Part shown: positions 8,473 to 17,906 of the stretch, in pieces | Layout of the letters: every line of letters begins with the position of its first letter | Position numbering within the stretch: position 1 is the first letter of the stretch | Assembly: GCA_964609385.1 (NCBI GenBank) | Contig: CAZSSM010000065.1 | Coordinates: 1 to 38,883 of the forward strand | Direction of reading: 5' to 3' | Length of the DNA: 38,883 nucleotides | From: CAZSSM01 sp964609385 | GTDB lineage: Bacteria; Planctomycetota; Planctomycetia; Isosphaerales; Isosphaeraceae | Position numbers and translations under genes: made by a program | The notes under the pieces: generated by a model | Told to the model about the DNA's origin: nothing | Seen by the model: only the letters and a program-made list of their open reading frames with translations | Databases searched by the model: none

Positions 8473-9984
8473 ATGGGGCAGCGGACGGGATGTTGGCGGG
8501 GGCCTCGGCTCTCGATCGGGATGATGTTGGTCTTGGTGGCCTTGGTGGGCATCGGCTTGGCCCGCTGGCGCGTTTGGCAACGCGACCAACCGCCCTATTG
8601 CCACGTCGAGGCGATCCGAGACGGCACCCCTGATGAGCGAGTCCAGGCCCTCAACCAACTCTATCTGCTCGGCGACGACGCCCGGCCGGCGACCCTCAAC
8701 CTACTCGCGCTGGTCCAGCACGAAGACATCAACGTCCGGATCGTCGCGATCCAAGCCTTGGGCGTCCTCTGGGACGCCGGGCAAGCGTCTCTGGATCCCG
8801 GAGAATCCCCCCCATCTCCGACGAACGGATCGGGGCCGCGTATCGACCCAGCGTCCGACCCTCGTGTCGCTCAAGTCGTCACCCAATTACTCCAAGTCGC
8901 CGTTGAGGACGACGATCCGTCGGCCCGTAGCGCGGCCTTGAACAGCCTCCTCAACGTCTTCCCAGACGACTTGAGCTCGTCGCTCCGCGAGCGGGTCCGC
9001 GACGATCTGATCGAGCGGCTCGACGAGGAGGTCGCCACGGGCGTCGATGGACTCATCCTCACGATCCTGGCCCGCTTCGAGGGCGACGAGGCGGTCCTGG
9101 ACGCGATCCTCGACTATGCAGAGGCGTACGGAGCGGCCAACACAGACCGCAACCTGCGATGGCAGGCCACCTCCCAGCGTCGGAAGGCGGCCATCGCCCT
9201 GGCCTGCTGGCTGGCCCACGCCCCCGACGAAGCGGGTCGGACCCAGTTGCTCCACAGCGCGATGAAACTCGACGCCTTGGGATCGTACGAGGCCTCGATG
9301 ATCCGGGGGCAGGAAGACACCGATGCCACCTGGAAAACGATCCTGATCCCGTTCCGTTACGAATGGGACGATGTGATCGGCGATCGCCTCGACGCGCGTT
9401 GGGACCATCCGGGAATCACTGCGGCCCTGGAGCGTCGGGAGCGAATCGAACGGCTCTTGGCCGACATCTTCCGAAGGGGCTCGGTGCGACGCCCGGTCTC
9501 GACCAACACGCTCCACCTGTTGGCCGCCTGGATTGTGATCGCCAACCGCCACCTGGACCCGCCCCGGACCGAGGTCGATGAACGCTCGAGGACCCGGATC
9601 CTCCGATTGCTCGGGGCGGTCCGGCCCCAGTTCCTCGGCGTCTTCGCCGACCGCGTCGCACCGTTCCTGACCACCACGACCCAACATCAACCCGACGCCA
9701 AATCCGACCGAATCCTCCTGAGCTATCTGCTGGCCGACATGCACCGGACCGCCGACAACCCCAACGCCCTGGGTGCCCTCAAGAACCTCCTCGACCTGCT
9801 CGTCGACGACGAGGCTGAGGTCCGTCAGATCGTCCTGGAGAACCTCGAGCACCTTGAGACCCCGATCCCCTCGGCCATCCCCAACATCGAGCGACTTCGC
9901 GACTCCGACCCTGACGATGACGTCCGTGAGAAGGCCGGCGACCTGCTCGATCAATGGGAATCCAAAGACGAAACAACAGAATAG
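8473..9984 (+). CDS. Membrane-anchored HEAT-repeat protein
   Basis: The 503-residue protein has an N-terminal membrane helix (about 14-31, SIGMMLVLVALVGIGLAR) and then helical repeats of the HEAT/PBS type. Examples are DERVQALNQLYLLGDDARPA, EDINVRIVAIQALG, and near the end VDDEAEVRQIVLENLEHLE and DDDVREKAGDLLDQW. HEAT repeats serve protein binding; no catalytic motif is seen, so the partner and role are unknown. The start ATG has a strong site, GAGGAGG, about 8 bases upstream. A hairpin CGGTCGAG-TATC-CTCGACCG (8413-8432) lies 40 bases upstream of the start without a T-run. The gene follows the AsmA-like gene on the same strand and converges with prmC. Confidence 0.75.
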   Translation: MGQRTGCWRGPRLSIGMMLVLVALVGIGLARWRVWQRDQPPYCHVEAIRDGTPDERVQALNQLYLLGDDARPATLNLLALVQHEDINVRIVAIQALGVLWDAGQASLDPGESPPSPTNGSGPRIDPASDPRVAQVVTQLLQVAVEDDDPSARSAALNSLLNVFPDDLSSSLRERVRDDLIERLDEEVATGVDGLILTILARFEGDEAVLDAILDYAEAYGAANTDRNLRWQATSQRRKAAIALACWLAHAPDEAGRTQLLHSAMKLDALGSYEASMIRGQEDTDATWKTILIPFRYEWDDVIGDRLDARWDHPGITAALERRERIERLLADIFRRGSVRRPVSTNTLHLLAAWIVIANRHLDPPRTEVDERSRTRILRLLGAVRPQFLGVFADRVAPFLTTTTQHQPDAKSDRILLSYLLADMHRTADNPNALGALKNLLDLLVDDEAEVRQIVLENLEHLETPIPSAIPNIERLRDSDPDDDVREKAGDLLDQWESKDETTE

Positions 9985-10040
9985 GGATCACAAAAAGAGA
10001 TACGGCGTCGATCAGATTCCCAAACACAAACCCAATGAAA

Positions 10041-10928
10041 CTATTCGTTTGATTTGATACAACAGATTACCCTCGGCCTGCGTTCGAGGTCGCGAACGGT
10101 GGGTCGCAGGGCGAGTTCGGCATGGGATTCGACCAGGGCACGGGCGGCATCCTCCTGATCATAGCCGATCTCGAAGAGGAGATGGCCGTGGAGCTTGAGC
10201 CGGGGGATCGCTTGGATGATCAGGCGGCGGATCGCGTCGAGTCCGTCAGGTCCACCATCGAGGGCCAAGTGCGGCTCGAAGTCGCGGACGTCCGGCTCAA
10301 GTGTCGCGATGTCGGCCGTTGGGATGTAGGGCGGGTTGGAGACGACCACATCGAACGGCTCGGCATCGACGACCGGTTCCAGCAGATCGCCCTGATGGAA
10401 GGACACGCGGTCGGTCAAACCGTGCCGATCGGCATTGGCCCGCGCCACGGCCAAGGCCTCGTCACTCAGGTCGGTCGCCTCGACCTGTGCCGAAGGGCAC
10501 TGCGAAGCCAAGGCCAAGGCCAGATTCCCCGAGCCGGTTCCGACATCGGCCACTCGTGGATCCTCGAGACCGCGGAGCACCTCCAGAGCCGTCACGACCA
10601 ACGCCTCGGTGTCCGGCCGGGGAATCAGTACGTTCCGATCGACGGCCAGTTCCAGTAAGTAGAACTCGCGATGGCCGACCAGGTAGGCGACCGGCTCACC
10701 CTCAGCGCGTCGGCGGACCAGGTCGCGGAAGTGCCCCCGATCCGACGGACCGACTGGCTCCTCGTACTGGGTGTACAGCTCGATCCGCCGGCAATCCAGG
10801 ACGTGGGCCAGTAAGACCTCGGTCTCCAGCCTCGGCGAGGCCGAGCCCTTGCGGCCGAAGTAGGCCACCGTCCAGTCGAGCAGCCGCTTGACGGTCCAGT
10901 GATCGTCGGAGCGGTCCGGGGTGTTCAT
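10041..10928 (-). CDS. prmC: Peptide chain release factor N5-glutamine methyltransferase
   Basis: PrmC (HemK) methylates the glutamine of the GGQ motif in release factors RF1 and RF2 using S-adenosylmethionine. The 295-residue product has the N-terminal helical domain (about 10-85), the SAM-binding loop VADVGTGSGNLALAL (126-140), an acidic ATDLS strand end, and the catalytic NPPY at 198-201 in VVSNPPYIP. Length and motifs fit the family. The start is ATG 10928 with GAGG 11 bases upstream; a longer frame would run into prfA. It lies 40 bases downstream of prfA, its substrate gene, the usual bacterial order, so the two are probably cotranscribed. Confidence 0.93.
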   Translation of the reverse strand: MNTPDRSDDHWTVKRLLDWTVAYFGRKGSASPRLETEVLLAHVLDCRRIELYTQYEEPVGPSDRGHFRDLVRRRAEGEPVAYLVGHREFYLLELAVDRNVLIPRPDTEALVVTALEVLRGLEDPRVADVGTGSGNLALALASQCPSAQVEATDLSDEALAVARANADRHGLTDRVSFHQGDLLEPVVDAEPFDVVVSNPPYIPTADIATLEPDVRDFEPHLALDGGPDGLDAIRRLIIQAIPRLKLHGHLLFEIGYDQEDAARALVESHAELALRPTVRDLERRPRVICCIKSNE

Positions 10929-10968
10929 GGGGGATCGGTCCTCAACACGCGATGGCGATCCGATCGGG

Positions 10969-12030
10969 TCACTCGCCGAGCTGCTCGCGACGATCAAAAT
11001 CGATGAGGGCGCGGGTGAGCGGGCGCAGGTCGCCGGCGACGATCTGGTTCAGGTTCAGGCTGAGGCCGATCCGATGGTCGGTGACCCGGTTCTGTGGGAA
11101 GTTGTAGGTCCGGATCCGCTGGGAACGGGCGCCCGACCCAATGAGCGTCCGGCGCAGCTCGGCGCGTTCGGACTGGGCGCGCTCGCGTTCCCGCTCAAAG
11201 AGGCGGCTCCGGAGGATCCGCAGAGCCTTGGCCCGGTTCTTATGCTGGCTCCGCTCGTCCCGACAGTTAACCACGATCCCGCTGGGCTTGTGGGTCATCC
11301 GGACGCCGCTCTCGGTCTTGTTCTGGTGCTGACCGCCGGGTCCACCGGAGCGCATCACGTCGACCTCCAGATCTTCGTCACGGATCTCGACGTCGAGGTC
11401 CTCGACCTCGGGCAGGACGGCCACGGTTGCTGCCGAGGTGTGGATCCGGCCTTGGGTTTCGGTGGCCGGCACGCGTTGGACACGGTGGACGCCGCTCTCA
11501 AACTGGAGGGCGCGATAGGCCCCGTCCCCCCGAACGCTGAAGGTGACCTCGCGGAACCCGCCCAATTCGGTCGGCATGAGCGAGAGCGCCTCGAAACGCC
11601 AACGCTCCGAGTCGGCGAAGGCCCGGTACATCTCCATGAGGTCGCGGACGAACAGGGCCGCCTCGTCGCCGCCAATGCCAGCACGGACCTCCACGAGCAG
11701 GCCGGCGTGGTCCGTACCGACCCGTTGATCATAGAGTCGGTCGCGGAGTTGGTCCCCGACACGAGCCTCTTCCTCGCGGAGTTCGTCCAACTCCTCGCGG
11801 GCGTATTCCTTCATCTCGGCGTCGTCCTCGGCCTCCAGCAACTGCTCGGCCTCGACGACCCGATCCCGAAGCGTCAAGTACTGGCCGTAGAGGAGGCAGA
11901 CTTGAGCGAGCCGACCGTGCTCTTTCGCCAACGCGTTGGCGCGGGCCGGCTCTGCCATCGCCTCGGGATCGTGTAAGGCGCGCTCCAATTCGAGAAAGCG
12001 TTGGTAATCCGTCTGAAGTTTCTCGAACAC
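10969..12030 (-). CDS. prfA: Peptide chain release factor 1
   Basis: RF1 reads UAA and UAG stop codons and triggers hydrolysis of peptidyl-tRNA on the ribosome. The 353-residue protein has the peptide anticodon PAT at 188-190 (RVPATETQGRIHTSA), which marks RF1 rather than RF2, and the GGQ motif at 232-234 in SGGPGGQHQNKTES. The N-terminus MFEKLQTDYQRFLELERALHDPE matches RF1 starts. The start codon is GTG at 12030, with AGG 6 bases upstream. prmC follows on the same strand. Confidence 0.96.
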   Translation of the reverse strand: MFEKLQTDYQRFLELERALHDPEAMAEPARANALAKEHGRLAQVCLLYGQYLTLRDRVVEAEQLLEAEDDAEMKEYAREELDELREEEARVGDQLRDRLYDQRVGTDHAGLLVEVRAGIGGDEAALFVRDLMEMYRAFADSERWRFEALSLMPTELGGFREVTFSVRGDGAYRALQFESGVHRVQRVPATETQGRIHTSAATVAVLPEVEDLDVEIRDEDLEVDVMRSGGPGGQHQNKTESGVRMTHKPSGIVVNCRDERSQHKNRAKALRILRSRLFERERERAQSERAELRRTLIGSGARSQRIRTYNFPQNRVTDHRIGLSLNLNQIVAGDLRPLTRALIDFDRREQLGE

Positions 12031-12135
12031 GTCGCCTAATCAATTCTCAAAAATCAAAAGAAACGTGGAATCAAAGTGACTCACCAGACTAAACCGATCG
12101 TGACCTTGGTGGGGACGGGGCCAGCACCTCGAAAT

Positions 12136-12159
12136 CCGGCCCCTCATCCGAAGGGCCGG
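12136..12159 (-). terminator. GC-rich stem-loop downstream of the thioredoxin-fold lipoprotein gene
   Basis: CCGGCCC and GGGCCGG form seven-base arms around a ten-base loop, followed on the minus strand by ATTTCG. It lies about 42 bases past the stop at 12201 and before prfA. The T-run is short, so termination may be partial. Confidence 0.4.
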
Positions 12160-12200
12160 CGCGTTGGTGCGGGATTCAACCTTGTCGCCCCAACGATGGG

Positions 12201-13064
12201 TCAGTCATTATCCGTGTCCGCCGCGTCGAGCAACTCGACGACCTTCCGCTCAACATCTGCGTAGGTGTACATGTTATCGGGATCGTCGCCCACAAACCGG
12301 AACACCTCAGTCCCGTCGGGGGCGTAAAGAAAGACCGCCGGGATGTTGATGATGTCCAATTGCTCGAACCCTTCACCGGTGTTGAAATCGGCGTCGAGCA
12401 GGAAGTTGGTGAAGGTCGCCTTCTGACCTTCGAGGAACCGCTTCGCCTTGGCGACGTCGCCGGGGTTCTCCGGATCGTCCATCGAGAGACTAACGACCTG
12501 CAAGCCGCGCTTGGCGTACTTCTCGTGCATCTCGACGACGTCGGGGAAGTTCTTGACGCAGGGGATGCACCAGGTGGCCCAGGCGTCGACCAGGGTCAGC
12601 TTCTCACCCTCCCGCTTGGTCAAACGCTTGCGATAGGCCTCGTAATCGAGCGTCTCCAGGGTGATCGGGGTGGCGGCCTCGTCAGCGCGGATCGCCGGCG
12701 CGACCAGGCCGATCATTGGACCGCTGATCAGGCCGGCCGTCCCATCGGCATCCCCGCTGCTCGGGGGTTCCAGGTCCGGCATATCGGACTCGGTCGAGGG
12801 GGCCGGATCGATCGGGATCGGCACCGTGTCCGTATCGGCATCAGAGCCAGCCGCCGGTTCGGCCGGCTCGCTCGGGGTCGGATCGGGCACCGTGTCCTCT
12901 GTGTCCGGGGGGACCGGATCAGGGGACATGGTCTCAGAACTCGTCTCCGATTCGGCCGGGACCGAGTTGGCCTCGGGACCCGTCTCCGATTCGGCGCAGC
13001 CGAGAAACAGGCCGACAGCCAGGCTCAACAGGCCGAGTGGGATCACGGTGGACAAGCGGAACAT
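12201..13064 (-). CDS. Thioredoxin-fold (TlpA-like) lipoprotein
   Basis: The 287-residue protein has a lipoprotein signal with C23 in the lipobox LFLGC. A long acidic, Pro/Ser/Thr/Asp-rich linker (about 25-110) is followed by a thioredoxin domain (about 115-280). The active site is W165-C166-I-P-C169 in WATWCIPCVKNFP, and the cis-proline is P242 (NIPAVFLY). It should be anchored to a membrane on the periplasmic side and act as a thiol-disulfide reductant, as TlpA/ResA-type proteins do. The linker probably spaces the domain from the membrane. The start is ATG 13064 with AAGGAG 9 bases upstream. It is downstream of lon on the same strand, with about 230 bases between. Confidence 0.85.
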   Translation of the reverse strand: MFRLSTVIPLGLLSLAVGLFLGCAESETGPEANSVPAESETSSETMSPDPVPPDTEDTVPDPTPSEPAEPAAGSDADTDTVPIPIDPAPSTESDMPDLEPPSSGDADGTAGLISGPMIGLVAPAIRADEAATPITLETLDYEAYRKRLTKREGEKLTLVDAWATWCIPCVKNFPDVVEMHEKYAKRGLQVVSLSMDDPENPGDVAKAKRFLEGQKATFTNFLLDADFNTGEGFEQLDIINIPAVFLYAPDGTEVFRFVGDDPDNMYTYADVERKVVELLDAADTDND

Positions 13065-13156
13065 GGCGGGGTGCTCCTTGGCAACGGCGACGCCCCCTGA
13101 TGGGGTCGGTCTTCGATTGGATCGGCAAAGCAAGGTGGGATACCGGGGGGCGTCAT

Positions 13157-13183
13157 GCGTGGGGTGCCGCCTCCGGCCCACGC
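13157..13183. repeat. Stem-loop between lon and the thioredoxin-fold lipoprotein gene
   Basis: GCGTGGG and CCCACGC form seven-base arms with a 13-base GC-rich spacer. On the plus strand it is followed by CTTTGTTG. On the minus strand, which carries the genes, no T-run follows, so a role as the lon terminator is uncertain. Confidence 0.25.
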
Positions 13184-13295
13184 CTTTGTTGTATAAGCCA
13201 AGCGCGGGCGATTCCAGCACCATCGCCGGTCGAGTCCACACCCCGTGCGATCTGTCATGCCGGAGCGTTGCTGGGTCCGTCCGACCGATCGGAAG

Positions 13296-15860
13296 TCACG
13301 GGAGCGAATCGGACGACGGCGGGGGCGAGGCCGACTTGGGACGCTTGGGCGGTGTCGTCTTGACCCGGGTCGGCCGAGCAGGCGATTTGGGACGCGTCGC
13401 CGGACTCGTCTTGGCCTTCGACCGGGTCTGAGCCTTCGCTTTGGCGGCGACCGATGTGCCGCGCGACTTGGGCGGAGCGGATTGCTCCTCGACAAATAGG
13501 TGCTCGGAGATCTCATCGAGCGATTCAACCAAGTGCACTGTCAAGTCGTCGCGAACTTCGGAGGGCAGATCGGTCAGGTCCTTCTGATTGAGCTTGGGCA
13601 GCAGGACCGTAGCGATCCCGGCACGTCGAGCGGCCAGCAGCTTCTCCCGGATCCCCCCGACGGGCAGGACCCGACCGGTCAGGGTGACCTCGCCGGTCAT
13701 GGCCAAGTCATGGCGGACCGACCGGTCCCGGAACAGGCTGATCAGCGCCGCGGTGATGGCCAACCCGGCCGAGGGACCGTCCTTGGGCACGGCACCGGCG
13801 GGCACGTGAATGTGGAGATCGGCCTTGTGGACCGGGATTTGGGGCGGGGTCAGGCCGAGTTCGAACCCGTGGCTCCGGAGGTACGTCAAGGCGGCCCGGA
13901 CGCTCTCGCGCATCGAATCACCGAGCAGCCCGGTGAGGGTCAACTCGCCCTTGCCCGGCATCTTGACCGCCTCGATCAGCAAGATCTCACCCCCGGTCGG
14001 AGTCCAGGCCAGGCCGGTGGCCAGACCAGGCGTCCGGTTGCGCAGGGCGACCTCGCGGAAATGGCGGGGTGGCCCGAGCCAATCGCCAACCAAGGACGGA
14101 TCGACGACCAACGGGTCGCGAGCCCCTTCAGCACGTCGGCGGGCGGCCTTCCGGCAGATCGCGGCCAATTCGCGTTCCAGGTTGCGCAGACCCGACTCGC
14201 GTGTGTAATCGGCGATGATCTGCGAGATCGCCTCGTCCTGAAAGCGGAGCTGATCGTCCTTCAACCCGTGCTGAGCGACCTGCTTGGGGATCAGGTAGCG
14301 GTGAGCGATCTCCCGCTTCTCCTCCTCGCTGTAGCCGGGCAGTTCCAGAACCTCCATGCGGTCGCGGAGCGGCGCGGGGATGGTCCCAAGCTGGTTGGCC
14401 GTGGCGATGAACAGGACGCGGCTGAGGTCGAAGTCGACATCGAGGTAATGGTCGCGGAAGGCGGTATTCTGCTCGGGATCGAGCACCTCCAACAGTGCCG
14501 AGGCCGGATCGCCACGGAAGTCGTGGCCCAGCTTATCGATCTCGTCGAGCATGAAGACCGGGTTGTTGGTGCTCGACTTGCGGAGCCCCTGGATGATCCG
14601 GCCGGGCATCGCCGCGACGTAGGTCCGTCGGTGACCGCGGATCTCGGCCTCGTCATGGATCCCACCAAGACTGATCCGAACGAACCGACGGCCCATAGCC
14701 CGCGCGATCGACTGACCCAGCGACGTCTTGCCCGTCCCGGGCGGACCGACGAAACAAAGGATCGGTCCTTTCATGTCTTTGGTCAGCTTGCGCACCGCGA
14801 GGTATTCGAGGATCCGCTCCTTGACCTTGTCCAGTTTGTAGTGGTCGGACTCCAGGACCTCGCGGGCCTCCCGAAGGTCGAGCCGATCCCGACTGGACTT
14901 CCGCCAGGGCAATACTGTTAGCCAATCGAGGTAGGTCCGAACGATCGAGTATTCGGCCGAGCTGGGATGGATCCCCCCGAGCCGCTCCAGCTCGCGATCG
15001 GCCTCGGCTTTCGCCTCAGCCGGCAACTTGGCCTCTTCCAGCCGCTGGCGCAGGTCTCGCGTCTCCGAGCCATCGGACCCCTCGCCCAATTCCTCTTGGA
15101 TCGCCTTCAGTTGCTGACGGAGGAAGTGGTCTCGCTGCGCTTTGCCGATCTCCGAGCCGACCTGCTCTTGGATCTTGCTGGAAATCTCCAGCATGTGCAG
15201 GTGCTTGGCCAACAGCGTGCCCAGGAGTTCCAAACGCGCCGCCACGTCCGACTCACGGAGCAAATCCTGCTTCTCCTCGACCGTGAAGGGCAGGCTGGAC
15301 CCCAGCAGGTCGGCCAACCGACCGGGGCCGTCGGTGTTCAACGCCGCCACTTGGAGCTGTTCGGGGACCTCCTGACTCTGTTCGACCATCTTCCGGAACA
15401 GGCTGTCGATGTTGTGCCGACGCGCATCGAGATGCACCCCGGGCTCCATCACTTCCGGAAGCAATTCGACCCGACCGATCAGGTAGGAGTCCTTCCGTTC
15501 CGCCTCGACCAGCCGAGCCCGAGCGATCCCCCTCGTAGCGATCCGCGCCGTCCCGTCGGGGAACTTGAGCATCTTCAGCCGATTGGTCACGAACAGCAGG
15601 TTGGCCACACACAAATGGACGTAGAGCCCGTCGACGTCCGGATCGTCCTCATCGGGATCGCGTTGGGTGATCAGCCCGAGGACCTGATGATCCTGCTCGA
15701 TCAGGTCCTCGATCAGCTTGATCCCGGAGGGACGGCCCACGATCAACGGGACGACCGTGTGCGGGAAGACCACATCCCCGCGCAGGGGAAGCAGCGGCAG
15801 GCGATCGGGCAAGGGCGGATCCTCATTCGCCCGAGACGATCCGTCCATCCCCTCCATCAT
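13296..15860 (-). CDS. lon: ATP-dependent protease La (Lon) with basic C-terminal tail
   Basis: Lon degrades misfolded and regulatory proteins in the cytoplasm. Counting from ATG 15860 (854 residues), the N-terminal LAN domain begins at LPLLPLRGDVVFPHTVVPL, Walker A is GPPGTGKTS (372-380) and Walker B is FMLDEID (436-442). The proteolytic dyad is S697 (PKDGPSAG) and K740 (GGIREK). Residues 791-854 form a tail rich in Lys, Arg, Pro, Ala and Ser (AAKAKAQTRSKAKTSP), absent from ordinary Lon. The start is uncertain: the frame stays open to 16202, with another ATG at 16115 (AGG 7 bases upstream), but residues before 15860 do not resemble Lon. No heat-shock promoter was recognised. Confidence 0.95.
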   Translation of the reverse strand: MMEGMDGSSRANEDPPLPDRLPLLPLRGDVVFPHTVVPLIVGRPSGIKLIEDLIEQDHQVLGLITQRDPDEDDPDVDGLYVHLCVANLLFVTNRLKMLKFPDGTARIATRGIARARLVEAERKDSYLIGRVELLPEVMEPGVHLDARRHNIDSLFRKMVEQSQEVPEQLQVAALNTDGPGRLADLLGSSLPFTVEEKQDLLRESDVAARLELLGTLLAKHLHMLEISSKIQEQVGSEIGKAQRDHFLRQQLKAIQEELGEGSDGSETRDLRQRLEEAKLPAEAKAEADRELERLGGIHPSSAEYSIVRTYLDWLTVLPWRKSSRDRLDLREAREVLESDHYKLDKVKERILEYLAVRKLTKDMKGPILCFVGPPGTGKTSLGQSIARAMGRRFVRISLGGIHDEAEIRGHRRTYVAAMPGRIIQGLRKSSTNNPVFMLDEIDKLGHDFRGDPASALLEVLDPEQNTAFRDHYLDVDFDLSRVLFIATANQLGTIPAPLRDRMEVLELPGYSEEEKREIAHRYLIPKQVAQHGLKDDQLRFQDEAISQIIADYTRESGLRNLERELAAICRKAARRRAEGARDPLVVDPSLVGDWLGPPRHFREVALRNRTPGLATGLAWTPTGGEILLIEAVKMPGKGELTLTGLLGDSMRESVRAALTYLRSHGFELGLTPPQIPVHKADLHIHVPAGAVPKDGPSAGLAITAALISLFRDRSVRHDLAMTGEVTLTGRVLPVGGIREKLLAARRAGIATVLLPKLNQKDLTDLPSEVRDDLTVHLVESLDEISEHLFVEEQSAPPKSRGTSVAAKAKAQTRSKAKTSPATRPKSPARPTRVKTTPPKRPKSASPPPSSDSLP

Positions 15861-16367
15861 GTCGTCGCTGGCCAGGGCTACCTCGCCTGTTGTCTCGGCC
15901 ACTCGAATCCCGATCGCCTCGTCATCCCGAGGAAGACCCGAATCATGCGGCCCAAGCCCGTTCGATCTGAGGACCGATCGCTCTCCAGTCGGCCCCACGC
16001 ATGTCCGCGGATCGATCACCCGAGGGAGTCTCCATTCCCTCCAGCTCTCCGGAATGACCAACTCTGCCGAGTCCCCAGTGACGATGGCGAGGCGGTCCGA
16101 GCGATCCGATCTCATGAGTGACCTAGCATAGCGTTGGAAATGGGATGGCTCAGTTAGCATGGGGCCGCAATCGCACGATCCTCGAGTTTGCACCGACGGC
16201 AATGACCTGCGGAAATTTGCGCTCGGGCCTAATGCGATGAAAACCCTCAGTCCTCTATTTTCTCCCCATCGGCCCCTCAGGGGAAGGTCCGCTTCCCAAC
16301 CTGGTCTCGGTCTCGGACCGCTCGGACCCCGCCGGGCCGATTCAAGACGCTCCGCCGACCGATCCGC
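15861..16367. other. Region upstream of lon, possibly N-terminal extension plus leader
   Basis: About 500 bases lie between the preferred lon start and the end of the membrane protease gene. The lon frame is open back to 16202 but encodes nothing Lon-like, so this is read as leader unless the 16115 start is used. No clear promoter or terminator was identified here. Confidence 0.4.
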
Positions 16368-17093
16368 TCAACGCCACCAATCCGAGCCGCCACCGCTAGC
16401 TCTCCAGGAAGTGGCGCTATACCGCTGGAGCTGCTGGTAGTTCATGAGGGCCAAGAGCAACAGCATGATCACCTCGAAGCCCAACCCGGACGACGGGAAC
16501 AGCAGGATCGCCAGACCCAACCCCAAGACCAACCCAACCCCGTGCGTGTAACGCATCGCCCGATCGGAACGCAATCGATAGCTCAGGAGTTCCCCAAGCA
16601 ACTGACCACCATCAAGAGGATAGATGGGGATCAGATTGATCAAACTCCAAAAAATATTGATGAGGATTAGGAGGTTGAGCCCACTGGCCAGCAGGTCGAA
16701 CGGGTAGACCCAGGCGAACATCCCAGCGCGGGCGAGAAACCAAAGCAATCCGCCGAAGACCAGGCCCGCCATCGGCCCACCTAAGATCACCAGGATCCGC
16801 TGGAGCCGCGTGTGACGCCCCGAATCGGTCTCGCACAGCCCATAGCAAATGGCGAATGTGATCCGGGCAAACCCGCCAAAATAACGTCCCGTCAGACCGT
16901 GACCCAACTCGTGAATCAGGATCGACAGAAAGATCACGGCCATGAACAGCGGGATCGCCGTCGTCTGGAAGGGAACGGCCCAACCGAAGGCGAAAATGAA
17001 TGAGCCCAGCCAGAAAAGAGGATGAACCCGGATCGGAATGCGAAACAGCGAAAAATTCAAGTCATAGGGTGTCGGAGACGGGATACTCAGCAT
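16368..17093 (-). CDS. Site-2 protease family (M50) membrane metalloprotease
   Basis: The 241-residue protein is mostly membrane helices. The zinc site is HELGH at 61-65 (LSILIHELGHGLTGRYFGG), and the third ligand is in NLIPIYPLDGGQLLGELL with D161-G-G. A glycine-rich GGPMAGLVFGG (105-115) follows the usual M50 pattern. There is no PDZ or CBS domain, so it is a minimal site-2-type protease. Such enzymes cut transmembrane substrates, often in signalling; the substrate here is unknown. ATG 17093 has AGGGA 6-7 bases upstream. The C-terminus is a short Ser/Gly/Trp-rich tail. It lies upstream of lon on the same strand, but the spacing is large. Confidence 0.85.
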   Translation of the reverse strand: MLSIPSPTPYDLNFSLFRIPIRVHPLFWLGSFIFAFGWAVPFQTTAIPLFMAVIFLSILIHELGHGLTGRYFGGFARITFAICYGLCETDSGRHTRLQRILVILGGPMAGLVFGGLLWFLARAGMFAWVYPFDLLASGLNLLILINIFWSLINLIPIYPLDGGQLLGELLSYRLRSDRAMRYTHGVGLVLGLGLAILLFPSSGLGFEVIMLLLLALMNYQQLQRYSATSWRASGGGSDWWR

Positions 17094-17906
17094 CGGAAAT
17101 CCCTAGGACCTCGTGCCAAAATCGAAGAAGCCATCCTTGAGTTCGAAGCATTCCTTAGTGTAGTCATCTCGCCGTCTCACACCAACTCCGATGACAACTT
17201 TCTTCTCATTTTCCTCCGGAACGTTCCGCTCAGACAACAATTCTGAAGGTCCCGTAAAAATGACCCCAAAACTTTGGAATCCGCTTGCAATGGCAGTGGG
17301 CCAATTGCAAGATCTACCGCCGTGGTGAGCGCCACTCGGATCAGCATTCCCGAATGGGTTTGCGGCGTTTGCGGGTCCTTACCACGTTAGGAAGGTCGAT
17401 CTCATGCAGACCCCCTCCTAGCCTTGTGGCTGGTTGTTCACTGCTCGATCGTCCGGTCAGTCGTCTTCGTCCTGTTCCATCCTCGGTTGGACGTTGGGGT
17501 TCTCAGACAACGCGGGAGGTTGGTTTTGGTTTCAAAGGCCGTCACTTGGCGGCAGATGGTCGTAACTAAGGTGAGCAAGTCGGTAGGCACTGAGTTCCCC
17601 GCCCGGGTGACATGACATCGGTGCTTTCCTTGCTTGACCATCCCTCCTGAATCACCGGGCTTCCGAGGTTTCTTCGATAACGTTCGTCACCTCTCCCTGA
17701 CGGTCTTACGTGATCGATCTGAACTTTGTCCGGTCCCGAACTGTTGTCACATCGCTTCTTCGATGACCAGTCGCTGGAAGCGATTCTTCACACGCAAGGC
17801 TTAGCCACGATCCAGTAGCTTGTCCTGACGATCCGGGCAGGCTCGGGTGCCTCGAAGGAGCTCATTCCTTCGGGACCCGGTCAGGCGACAGGAGCGACTC
17901 GATCCG
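17094..17906. other. Long divergent intergenic region with two hairpins
   Basis: This 800-base gap between the membrane protease and the sugar transferase contains no convincing gene. Two dyads are visible. One is CTTGCAAT...ATTGCAAG (17284-17311), which extends to 11-base arms with one bulge around AGTGG. The other is CGAAGGA-GCTCAT-TCCTTCG (17853-17872), 35 bases upstream of the sugar transferase start. The second lies in the leader and could affect translation. A sigma-54-like pattern near 17290 was judged to have the wrong spacing. Confidence 0.35.

Noticed and set aside
15861..16202. 114-residue N-terminal extension of Lon
   Set aside because: The residues do not resemble Lon, and no strong ribosome site supports the far start, though ATG 16115 cannot be fully excluded.
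17290..17310. Sigma-54-like TGGCA...TTGCA
   Set aside because: The distance between GG and GC is 13 bases rather than the required 10.
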